Positions 53,766 to 61,341 of a DNA stretch of 64,000 bases are shown piece by piece (within the stretch, counting starts at the first letter, position 1; the number at the start of each line of letters is the position of its first letter). The DNA comes from Pseudomonas cremoris (GTDB taxonomy: Bacteria; Pseudomonadota; Gammaproteobacteria; Pseudomonadales; Pseudomonadaceae). The notes under the pieces are model-generated. The model was not told where the DNA came from, did no database searches, and saw only the letters and a list, made by a program, of their open reading frames with translations. The DNA is taken from contig NZ_JAAXCY010000020.1 of the NCBI RefSeq assembly GCF_014230465.1, positions 1 to 64,000 of the forward strand, read 5' to 3'. The translations under genes were made by a program, and so were the position numbers.

Positions 53766-56000
53766 ATGCCCACCCGTATTCCATTCGCTGTGCCGTTTCG
53801 CCCGACCCTGCTCGCCCTTTGCTGCTCCCTGAGCCTCGCCGCTCACGCCGCAACCCCAGTCACCCCGCAGGATGCGAACAACAGTCAGGACGGCAATACT
53901 CTGGAATTGGGCGCCACCAACATCAACGCCGATGCCCCCGCGCCGAGCGCCCTGCCCCCTGCGTACGCCGGCGGCCAGGTGGCACGCGGTGGCCAGTTGG
54001 GTGTGCTGGGCAACCAGGACATCATGGACGTGCCCTTCAGCATGTCCTCCTACACCGAGAAGTTGATCCGCGACCAACAGGCCGAAACGATCGGTGACGT
54101 GTTGCTCAACGATTCTTCCGTGCGCCAGGCTTCGGGCTATGCCAACCAGTCGCAAGCCTTCGTGATTCGCGGGCTTCCGCTGAATGGCGACGATATTTCG
54201 CTGAATGGTTTGTACGGCATCCTGCCGCGCCAGCTGATGTCTACCGACGCCCTGGAACGCGTTGAGGTGTTCAAGGGCCCCAACGCCTTTATCAACGGCG
54301 TGACCCCAGGCGGTTCAGGCATCGGCGGCGGCGTGAACCTGCAACCCAAGCGTGCCGATGACGTGCCATTGCGCCGTTTCAGCACCGATATCAGCAACGA
54401 TGGCCGGATTGGCGAGCACCTGGATATCGGCCAGCGCTTTGGCGAAGACAACCGCTTTGGCGCGCGGGTGAATATTTCCCAGCGCGAAGGCGACACCGGC
54501 GTGGACGACGAGAGCCAGCGCTCCAAGCTGTTTTCGGTGGGCCTGGATTATCGCGGCGATGCGCTGCGGGTGTCGGGTGACTTTGTGTATCAGAAGCAGC
54601 AGGTCAACGGCGGGCGTAATTCGGTATTTCTGGGGTCTGGTTTGACCAGCATCCCCAAAGCCCCCTCGGCCGACACCAACTACGCCCCAAAATGGGCCAC
54701 CACCAGCCTCGAAGACACCTTCGGCATGCTGCGTGGCGAGTACGACCTCAATGACAACTGGACTGCGTATGTTGCAGGCGGCGCCAAGCACACCAACGAG
54801 ATCGGCCGGTACTCGTCGACCACTGTGAATGACAACGCAGGCAATGCCACCGTGACCGGCTCGCGTATCGCCCACCAAGAAGACAACACCAGCCTGATGG
54901 CCGGCCTCAACGGCAAGTTCCAGACCGGCGCGGTCAGCCACAAGCTGAACTTCGGCTTGACCGGCATCTGGACCCATGCGCGCAACGCCTATGACTTCGA
55001 CTTCACCGGGCACGCGAGCAACATCTACAACCCGGTGGATGTCGCTGAACCGGTCAAAGGCAGTTCCACCGGCGGCGACATGAATGACCCGGGCATCACC
55101 GCCAAGACCTTCGCCCGCAGCGCAGCCGTGTCGGACACCTTCGGCTTCATGGACGACCGCTTGCTGTTCACCGCCGGCCTGCGTCGCCAGGAACTGGTGG
55201 TGCAGGGTTACGCCTATGGCACCGGCGAACGTAACGCCAACTACGACAAGTCGATCACCACGCCGGTATACGGCCTGGTGTTCAAGCCGTGGGACCACGT
55301 GTCGTTCTACGCCAACCGCATCGAGGGCCTGGCTTCAGGGCCGACGGCGCCAGAGACAGCAGCCAATGGCAGCCAATTGACCAACCACGGCCAGACCTAC
55401 GCCCCTGCCCGCTCGAAACAGACCGAGGCCGGCGTCAAGGTCGATATGGGCAGCTACGGCGCAACGCTTGGGGTGTATCGCATTGAGCAACCGACCCAGG
55501 GTTATTCACAGTTGAATGCGGACAACAGCACGACGTATGTATTCCAGGGTAACCAGGTCAACAAGGGCGTAGAGCTCAACGTCTTCGGTGAACCGTTGCC
55601 AGGCCTGCGCCTACTGGGTGGCGCGACGGTTATTCATACTGAAGTCAGCGGCACCGCCGGCGGCGCCAACGACGGCAACCGCGCCATTGGCGTGCCGACA
55701 TTCCAGCTTAACGCCGGGGTGGATTGGGATGTGCCAGGCCTGCAAGGTGTCAGCGTCAACGGGCGCATGCTGCGCACCGGCGGCCAGTACGCGGACGCGG
55801 CCAACAACCTGAGCCTGCCGACCTGGAACCGCTTCGATGTGGGTGCACGCTACACCTTCAAAGTGGAACAACGTGACGTCACCCTGGGCGCTGCCGTGGA
55901 GAACGTCGCCAACACCAAGTACTGGGAATCGGCGCTGGGTGGCTATTTGACCCAGGGCGATCCACGTGTGGCCAAGCTGTCGGCGACGGTGGACTTTTGA
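53766..56000 (+). CDS. TonB-dependent siderophore receptor without signalling domain (FcuA-like)
   Basis: This 744-residue receptor has a signal peptide (LLALCCSLSLAAHA) and then goes directly to the plug. The plug carries LGNQDIMDVPFSMSSYTEKLIRDQQAETIGDVLLNDSSVR, VIRGLPLNGDDISLNGLYGI and VEVFKGPNAFINGVTPGGSGIGGGVNLQPKR. Its style resembles FcuA/BfrH-type ferrichrome or catecholate receptors. There is no STN domain, so no sigma signalling is expected and control is probably by Fur alone. The barrel ends VAKLSATVDF with a terminal Phe. The ATG at 53766 was chosen because it starts the signal peptide. Confidence 0.88.
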   Translation: MPTRIPFAVPFRPTLLALCCSLSLAAHAATPVTPQDANNSQDGNTLELGATNINADAPAPSALPPAYAGGQVARGGQLGVLGNQDIMDVPFSMSSYTEKLIRDQQAETIGDVLLNDSSVRQASGYANQSQAFVIRGLPLNGDDISLNGLYGILPRQLMSTDALERVEVFKGPNAFINGVTPGGSGIGGGVNLQPKRADDVPLRRFSTDISNDGRIGEHLDIGQRFGEDNRFGARVNISQREGDTGVDDESQRSKLFSVGLDYRGDALRVSGDFVYQKQQVNGGRNSVFLGSGLTSIPKAPSADTNYAPKWATTSLEDTFGMLRGEYDLNDNWTAYVAGGAKHTNEIGRYSSTTVNDNAGNATVTGSRIAHQEDNTSLMAGLNGKFQTGAVSHKLNFGLTGIWTHARNAYDFDFTGHASNIYNPVDVAEPVKGSSTGGDMNDPGITAKTFARSAAVSDTFGFMDDRLLFTAGLRRQELVVQGYAYGTGERNANYDKSITTPVYGLVFKPWDHVSFYANRIEGLASGPTAPETAANGSQLTNHGQTYAPARSKQTEAGVKVDMGSYGATLGVYRIEQPTQGYSQLNADNSTTYVFQGNQVNKGVELNVFGEPLPGLRLLGGATVIHTEVSGTAGGANDGNRAIGVPTFQLNAGVDWDVPGLQGVSVNGRMLRTGGQYADAANNLSLPTWNRFDVGARYTFKVEQRDVTLGAAVENVANTKYWESALGGYLTQGDPRVAKLSATVDF

Positions 56001-56007
56001 TCAACGG

Positions 56008-56035
56008 CGGGTGGCGGCGATGGCTGCCACCCGCT
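56008..56035. terminator. Hairpin between convergent receptor genes
   Basis: GCGGGTGGC pairs perfectly with GCCACCCGC around a ten-base loop in the 40-base gap between two convergent receptor genes. No T-run is present. Confidence 0.5.
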
Positions 56036-56040
56036 GCGGG

Positions 56041-58455
56041 TTACCAGTCGTAGGACACTTGCAAGGACGCCGTGCGTTCCTGCCCGTAGTAGCAACCGAA
56101 AGCGTAGTTGCACGCCGACACGTACTCGCGATCAAACAGGTTCTGCACGTTCAGGCTGGCTTCGGCGCCCTTGAGCGTGGGGCTGACACGCCCCAGGTCA
56201 TAGCTGACCGTGGCGTCATACACCACGAACGATGGCGTCTTGAAGGTGTTGGCCGAGTTGCCGTACTTCTTGCCGGTGTAGCGCGCACCGCCGCCAACCG
56301 TCAGGCCGGCCAGGGCGTCACTGGCAAAGTGGTAGTCGACCCAGCTGCTTGCGGTCCAGGGAGCCTGTGATTCATTGCGGTTACCCTCATCGCCATAAGT
56401 GCTCTTGGTGTAGAACGAGTCCATATAGGCCACCGCGCCGATCACCTCGAACTGACCGATCCGCGTCTTGCCCTCGAACTCGACGCCGCGCGAGCGCACC
56501 TCGCCTTCCTGCAATTGATATTCCGGGTATTCGATGTCGCCGGTCAGCACGTTCTTTTGCTTGATCTGGTACACCGACAAGGTCAGCAACGAACGGTCAT
56601 TGGGCTGGTATTTCACCCCGGCTTCGTACTGCTCGCCTTCCACCGGTTTGAATGCCGAAGCGCCACGCTGTGGGGCCTGGCTGCCAATGCTCGGGAAGAA
56701 CGATTCGGCGTAGCTGACGTAGGGGGCCAGGCCAAAATCGGTGAGGTACGTCAGGCCAATGCGCCGGGTGAGCTTCTTGTCTTTCTGGCTGACCGTGCTG
56801 TGGGCCAACAGGTCGCGGTTTTCCACTTCGGCCCAGTCCTCACGCAGGCCGACGGTGAGGATGAAGCGGTCCAGCTTGATCTGGTCCTGGGCGTACAAGC
56901 CGGTCTGCTTGATGGTGTTGTCCCACTTGGTGGTCAGGGTGGGCTGGCCGAGGGTGTGGTAGTTGGTGGGGTTGTACAGGTCGATTATCTCCGAGCCATA
57001 CAGGTTGTAGCCCTGGTACTTGCGGGTGAACTGGCGGTAATCGACGCCGGTCAGCAACGTGTGGTCCAGGGCGCCGGTGGCGAACTTGAACTGCAGGTTG
57101 TTATCGATGGTGTACGCCGAGTTGTGCTGGTTCCAGTCGAGTTTGGTGCGGGTGGCGCGGGTGTCGTCGGTGCTGCCGTCTGCGCGGGTGACGAAACTGT
57201 TCAGGTAAAAGCCTTTGTAGCGATCGTTGACGTCGGTGTAGCGCGCGGTCTGGCGGTATTCGAGGTTGTCGTTGAACGCATGCGAAAAGTCATAGCCCAG
57301 TACGTATTGATCACGGATGTAGTTATTCCAATCCGAGTCGCCGAGGAAGATATCGCGGTCGATGTGCTTGCCCTGAGAGTTGCGGTACAGCGTGCCAATG
57401 GCGGGCAGCGCCTGGTAGTCGGCCAGGGACTTGTCGCGTTGCAATTGGGCGTAGACGGTCAACGTGGTGTCATCATTCGGTGCCCAGGTCAGGCTGGGGG
57501 CAAGCAACGTGCGGCTGTCGGTGGCGTGGTCGACCATTTCGTTGCCGTTGCGCGCCAGGGCGATCAGGCGATAGCTGAGGGTTTTGGCCTCGTCGATCGG
57601 ACCGCTGAAATCCAGTGCGCCGTTAACCCGGTCATAGCTGCCAATGCCGAATTTGACTTGGTGCCGGGCTTCGGTGGCCGGGCGCTTGGAGACCATATTG
57701 ATCATGCCGCCCGGCTGGTTTTGCCCATACAGCACAGAAGCGGGGCCCTTGAGCACTTCGATGCGCTCCAGGGTGTAGGGGTCGATCTGCGGCGCGCCAC
57801 CGAGGCTGCCGGCGTATGGCAGGTAGGCGCCATCGAGGTACAACAGGGTTGGGGCAAAACCGCGGCTGGCGACTTCATCGGCGATGGTATTGCGGTCGGT
57901 ATAGCCGTTGGTGTCGACGCCGGGCGTGTAACGCAACGCTTGGGTGAGGTTGCGTGCGCCTTGCACGGCGATCTGGTCGGCGGTGACCACGTTGACGGTC
58001 TGCGCAATTTCCAGGATCGGTGTGTCGGTCTTGGTGGCCGTGCCGCTGCGTGTGGCGACATAACCGTCCACCGGGCCCCAGGCGTTTTCGCTGAGTTGCC
58101 CGGTGATGTTGGTGGGGCTCAGGTTCAGTGTGCTGCCTTCGGGCAGCGGGTACAGGCTCCAGGTGCCGTTCTCGGTGACGATCAACCCCAACCCACTGCC
58201 CACCAGCGCCTGTTGCACGGCCTGCTCGGGTGTCAGTTGGCCGTGTACGGCAGCCGCGCGGCGCCCTTGCAGCAAGGCTGGCGTAACCGACAACGTGCGC
58301 CCGCTTTCGCGGGACAGGCGGCTCAAGGTCTCGCCGAGGGAAGCCGCCGGCAGGTCGAAGTATTGGGTGGTGTCCCGGGCCGCTGCGGGTTGGCCGATAA
58401 CGGCCAAGGTCATGGCCAGCGTCAGCAGGCAAGGACGGATCATCAAGGGTGCCAT
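56041..58455 (-). CDS. TonB-dependent hydroxamate siderophore receptor with signalling domain (FhuA/FiuA/FoxA-like)
   Basis: This protein of about 804 residues has a signal peptide, an STN domain (FDLPAASLGETLSRLSRESGRTLSVTPALLQGRRAAAVHG) and a plug with VTADQIAVQGARNLTQALRYTPGV and IEVLKGPASVLYGQNQPGGMINMVSKRP. The barrel ends with ACNYAFGCYYGQERTASLQVSYDW. The C-x7-C-x-YGQER pattern near the end recalls FhuA. Together with the upstream FecR and sigma genes it resembles the FiuA or FoxA systems of P. aeruginosa. Start could be 58455 or 58443; neither has a clear ribosome site. The ligand is inferred, not proven. Confidence 0.88.
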   Translation of the reverse strand: MAPLMIRPCLLTLAMTLAVIGQPAAARDTTQYFDLPAASLGETLSRLSRESGRTLSVTPALLQGRRAAAVHGQLTPEQAVQQALVGSGLGLIVTENGTWSLYPLPEGSTLNLSPTNITGQLSENAWGPVDGYVATRSGTATKTDTPILEIAQTVNVVTADQIAVQGARNLTQALRYTPGVDTNGYTDRNTIADEVASRGFAPTLLYLDGAYLPYAGSLGGAPQIDPYTLERIEVLKGPASVLYGQNQPGGMINMVSKRPATEARHQVKFGIGSYDRVNGALDFSGPIDEAKTLSYRLIALARNGNEMVDHATDSRTLLAPSLTWAPNDDTTLTVYAQLQRDKSLADYQALPAIGTLYRNSQGKHIDRDIFLGDSDWNNYIRDQYVLGYDFSHAFNDNLEYRQTARYTDVNDRYKGFYLNSFVTRADGSTDDTRATRTKLDWNQHNSAYTIDNNLQFKFATGALDHTLLTGVDYRQFTRKYQGYNLYGSEIIDLYNPTNYHTLGQPTLTTKWDNTIKQTGLYAQDQIKLDRFILTVGLREDWAEVENRDLLAHSTVSQKDKKLTRRIGLTYLTDFGLAPYVSYAESFFPSIGSQAPQRGASAFKPVEGEQYEAGVKYQPNDRSLLTLSVYQIKQKNVLTGDIEYPEYQLQEGEVRSRGVEFEGKTRIGQFEVIGAVAYMDSFYTKSTYGDEGNRNESQAPWTASSWVDYHFASDALAGLTVGGGARYTGKKYGNSANTFKTPSFVVYDATVSYDLGRVSPTLKGAEASLNVQNLFDREYVSACNYAFGCYYGQERTASLQVSYDW

Positions 58456-58543
58456 AAGGGGTGGATACTCGTTGTCAGGTGGGCGTTCTCTAACCCTGAC
58501 TCGCGAGACGAGCGATCCCCTCACCGTGGTTGAAAATAATTGC

Positions 58544-59518
58544 CTAGCGCACGTCGATCAGCGTCAACAGAGGCCCGTAGTGCTGAATACGCAGCGGGAA
58601 TGTTTGTGCCAGCGATTGCAGGGTGCGCTCGGCATCGTCGAGCGGGTACACGCCATAAACGTGCAACGCCGCCGCCTGCGGGCTGACGCGTAGCACACCA
58701 CGGCGATAGGGGCGCAGTGCGTCAATCAGCAGGCCAAGGGGTTCGTCGCGGATATCGATGCGACCGTCGCGCCAGTCCACCCGCCCGGTCACCGAGAGTG
58801 GCACCGGGCGCACCGCGCTTTCGCTGAACCACGCCGCCTGCCCCGCCTCCACACGCCGTTGGCTGCCGCCCAGTGTGGTGACTTGCACGCTGTGCAACTG
58901 CACCGAAGTGAGGCTGCCGACCGATTCCTGGCTGACCATAAATTGCGTGCCCAGTGCCTGCACCTCGCCTTGGGCAGTGGAGATTACAAAGGGCCGGCGC
59001 GTGTCGGTCGCTACGTCGACAAACACCTGGCCTTCACGCAGGTGCACGACGCGGCGTTGGTCGTTGAAGCGGATATCCACCGAGCTGCGGGCGTTGAGGC
59101 TCACGCGAGTGCCATCGGACAGTTCGAAGGTCTGACGCTCGCCGGTAGCGGTATGCCGGTCGGCCCACACGCCGCCAAGTGGCTGGACGCGGTCAAACAC
59201 GGCGGCACCGCTGACGCCGAAGAGCATCAAGGCCAACCCACCGCGCAGCACGTTGCGGCGCGAGACGAGATCCGGCGTCATCAACGCGTTGGAGGCTGCG
59301 CGTAGCTGGCCAGGGCTATGGGCTTCGACGCGGTGCAGGTCGGCAATCGGTTGTTGCAACAGGCTGCCCACGCGCTGCCAGGCCTCGGCGTGCTGGGGGC
59401 TGGCGCGCAACCAGGCGTCGAAGGCTTGATGCAGGCTCGAGTCTTCGCCGGCGGCTTCCAGGCGCAGCAGCCAATCGACGGCGTCGCGGGTGGTGGCGTC
59501 AACCTTGGGTTGCGTCAT
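58544..59518 (-). CDS. FecR-type anti-sigma factor (third iron module)
   Basis: The 324-residue regulator has the N-terminal cytoplasmic part (RDAVDWLLRLEAAGED...FDAWLR), an SRRNVLR motif (residues 86-92) followed by one membrane helix, and a FecR domain (FELSDGTRVSLNARSSVDI, LGTQFMV). A C-terminal receptor-interacting part completes it. The ATG overlaps the sigma stop by four bases (ATGA). It would control the sigma factor at 59515 in response to the receptor at 56041. Confidence 0.92.
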   Translation of the reverse strand: MTQPKVDATTRDAVDWLLRLEAAGEDSSLHQAFDAWLRASPQHAEAWQRVGSLLQQPIADLHRVEAHSPGQLRAASNALMTPDLVSRRNVLRGGLALMLFGVSGAAVFDRVQPLGGVWADRHTATGERQTFELSDGTRVSLNARSSVDIRFNDQRRVVHLREGQVFVDVATDTRRPFVISTAQGEVQALGTQFMVSQESVGSLTSVQLHSVQVTTLGGSQRRVEAGQAAWFSESAVRPVPLSVTGRVDWRDGRIDIRDEPLGLLIDALRPYRRGVLRVSPQAAALHVYGVYPLDDAERTLQSLAQTFPLRIQHYGPLLTLIDVR

Positions 59519-60027
59519 GCCAGGTCCGCCGATTCGGCCAGGCAATGCAGGAACGCCCGGCGCAGGTCACGCTCGACGGTGGCGAGGGAGACGTTCAATT
59601 GCTGGGCGATCATCGGTTGGGACAGCCCTTCGAGGCGACTGAGAATAAAGATCTGGCGCACGCGTGCGGGCAAGCCATCGAGCAGGCGGTCGATGCTTTC
59701 CAGGGCTTCGCGGACCAGCGCCAGGTCTTCTTCCGATGGGCTGTAGCGCTCCGGCAGCAACGCCAGGCTGTCGAGATAACGTTGCTCCAGGCGCTTGCGT
59801 CGCCAGAAGCTGAACAGCAAGCGCCGCGCCACCGTACTGAGAAACGCCCGGGGCTCTTCAAGCTGGGTGAGCTGGCGCGCATCGAGCACGCGAATGAAGG
59901 TGTCCTGGGTCAGGTCTGCCGCATCTTGGGGGCACTTCAACTGACGGTACAGCCACGCGCGCAGCCACCGGTGGTTGTCGTCGTAGAGCGCGGCCAGCAA
60001 GGCTTTGGGATCAGTAGGTGTGGACAC
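59515..60027 (-). CDS. FecI-type ECF sigma factor (third iron module)
   Basis: This 170-residue ECF sigma factor has region 2 (AADLTQDTFIRVLDARQ, RAFLSTVARRLLFSFWRRKRLE) and region 4 (LPARVRQIFILSRLEGLSQPMIAQQLNVSLATVERDLRRAF). The start is GTG with no clear ribosome site. A near-consensus Fur box lies 20 bases upstream. It forms a coupled unit with the FecR gene. Confidence 0.92.
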   Translation of the reverse strand: MSTPTDPKALLAALYDDNHRWLRAWLYRQLKCPQDAADLTQDTFIRVLDARQLTQLEEPRAFLSTVARRLLFSFWRRKRLEQRYLDSLALLPERYSPSEEDLALVREALESIDRLLDGLPARVRQIFILSRLEGLSQPMIAQQLNVSLATVERDLRRAFLHCLAESADLA

Positions 60028-60046
60028 GCAGAGGCCAGACGTTAAT

Positions 60047-60065
60047 GATAATTCATCTCATTATC
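60047..60065. promoter_or_regulatory. Fur box between the third sigma gene and the divergent periplasmic gene
   Basis: GATAATTCATCTCATTATC has both arms of the Fur consensus intact (GATAAT-N7-ATTATC). It is 20 bases upstream of the sigma start and about 110 bases upstream of the divergent gene. Confidence 0.7.
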
Positions 60066-60176
60066 TACGTGAGCCGTGGCGCTTTGCAATCGCTAAAACA
60101 CCTGCGTCGTTTGTGCAGTTGTGGTTCTGCGGCCCTCCACTAGACTCAGGGCTCCTCTTACATGGAAGTCCTTTCA

Positions 60177-60764
60177 ATGAAGCTATCCCGCTCCCTGCGC
60201 CAGGCCGTTGCCCTGGCCACCTTGCTGTCTGCCGGCACCCTCGCCGCCCACGCGGCGGATATCCCGTTGTCCAAATCCCTGGAAGCCGATGAAGTCACCA
60301 CCAAAGTGCTGGCGGTGGATGCGGCCAAGCATCAAGTGGTTCTCGCGGGCGCCGAAGGACGTGAGGTGCATGTGCAACTCACCGATGCCGCGAAAGACCT
60401 GGGCAACCTCAAGGTCGGTGACCAGGTCAAGGTGCTGACCACCCATTCGGTCGCGGCCGTGCTGGACACCAACGTGGACAAGAGCGCCCCGGACGCCAGT
60501 GAAAAAACCGGCGTGGTGCGCGCCACTGCCGACAACCCCAACCCCGGCGGCGCGGCTTTCCGCCAGGTTCAGGTGCAGTTGAAGATCACCCATATTGATC
60601 TGAAGAAAAACCAGGTCACTCTGGAGAACCCTGCCGGAGCAACAAAAGTGTTGAACGTTGAGAAACCGGAAATTCGTGCCGGCCTCAAAGACCTCAAGGT
60701 CGGCCAGAGTGTGCTGGTAACCTTTACCGACACCCTGGAAATAACCACGGCGCATGAAGGCTGA
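60177..60764 (+). CDS. Periplasmic protein with an internally duplicated beta-rich domain
   Basis: The 195-residue protein has a Sec signal peptide (AVALATLLSAGTLAAHA) and two similar units. The first runs from VTTKVLAVDAAKHQVVLAG to LKVGDQVKVLTT, the second from VQLKITHIDLKKNQVTLEN to LKVGQSVLVTFT. Each ends in the L-K-V-G-(D/Q)-x-V-x-V-T signature. I do not recognise a named family; the units resemble small OB-like or DUF5666-like beta modules. The gene is divergent from the iron-regulated sigma gene and shares the region holding its Fur box. Function unknown. The ATG at 60177 follows GGAAGT. Confidence 0.7.
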   Translation: MKLSRSLRQAVALATLLSAGTLAAHAADIPLSKSLEADEVTTKVLAVDAAKHQVVLAGAEGREVHVQLTDAAKDLGNLKVGDQVKVLTTHSVAAVLDTNVDKSAPDASEKTGVVRATADNPNPGGAAFRQVQVQLKITHIDLKKNQVTLENPAGATKVLNVEKPEIRAGLKDLKVGQSVLVTFTDTLEITTAHEG

Positions 60765-60775
60765 GCACAATGAAG

Positions 60776-60799
60776 ACGGGCATCAGCGATGATGCCCGT
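60776..60799. terminator. Bidirectional hairpin between convergent genes
   Basis: ACGGGCATCA and TGATGCCCGT form a perfect ten-pair stem with a GCGA loop, 12 bases after one stop and 6 before the other. No T-run. Confidence 0.6.
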
Positions 60800-60804
60800 A
60801 TCGG

Positions 60805-61263
60805 TCAGCCCCCGCTCAGGTAGGTTTCGATGTTGCCCATTTGCTCGTCCCAGCCACGGGAATTCATCTTGAAGGCTTTCTGCCGCCGCGCCTCGGGCAC
60901 TGCGTCAAAACCGGACTCGACTACCCGCAGCAGAATGCCGGGGGCACGGTCCTCGATGGTGAACTCGACCAGGGTGGGGGTTTCCTGGTCGTAGTCGACA
61001 CCCTTCTCCACCGCAAACGGATGCCACCAGAACGAGAACAGTGTTTGCGGCAGGATGCGTTCGATCCTGGCCTTCCAGATCACATGTTCGTAACCCGGAT
61101 AAGTGATCGGCGCTTCGAGGGTTTCCCCTGCCTTGAAGGTTTTGCCCTTAAGGGCGATGCCGAACCAGTTGCCGAATTGCTCGGCGTCAGTCAGTGCTTC
61201 CCAGACTTGTTTACGTGAAGCGTTGAGCAGGACTTTTCGTTCTATGCGATCCAATACGTGCAT
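60805..61263 (-). CDS. SRPBCC (AHSA1-like) domain protein
   Basis: The 152-residue protein is a single START/AHSA1 domain: IERKVLLNASRKQVWEALTDAEQFGNWFG at the start, then VIWKARIERILPQTLFSFWWHP, LVEFTIEDRAPGILLRVVESGFD and a C-terminal helix. Such proteins bind hydrophobic ligands or co-chaperone partners, and are often paired with ArsR regulators, which is not the case here. The ATG follows GGAGGAGGTG. Ligand unknown. Confidence 0.85.
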   Translation of the reverse strand: MHVLDRIERKVLLNASRKQVWEALTDAEQFGNWFGIALKGKTFKAGETLEAPITYPGYEHVIWKARIERILPQTLFSFWWHPFAVEKGVDYDQETPTLVEFTIEDRAPGILLRVVESGFDAVPEARRQKAFKMNSRGWDEQMGNIETYLSGG

Positions 61264-61341
61264 AAGTCACCTCCTCCATTGACAGTAGGCGACATCGAAC
61301 AATGCGCAACCTTTGGGTTACGCATTGGCGTTGCTACGGCA

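Noticed and set aside
56515..58533. 672-codon open frame on the plus strand
   Set aside because: Antisense to a TonB receptor with complete STN, plug and barrel; a GC shadow.
58505..58543. AT-rich GAAAATAATT motif between the third FecR gene and its receptor
   Set aside because: Too few matches to the Fur consensus and too near the stop; it may be part of an ECF promoter but I could not define -35/-10 elements.
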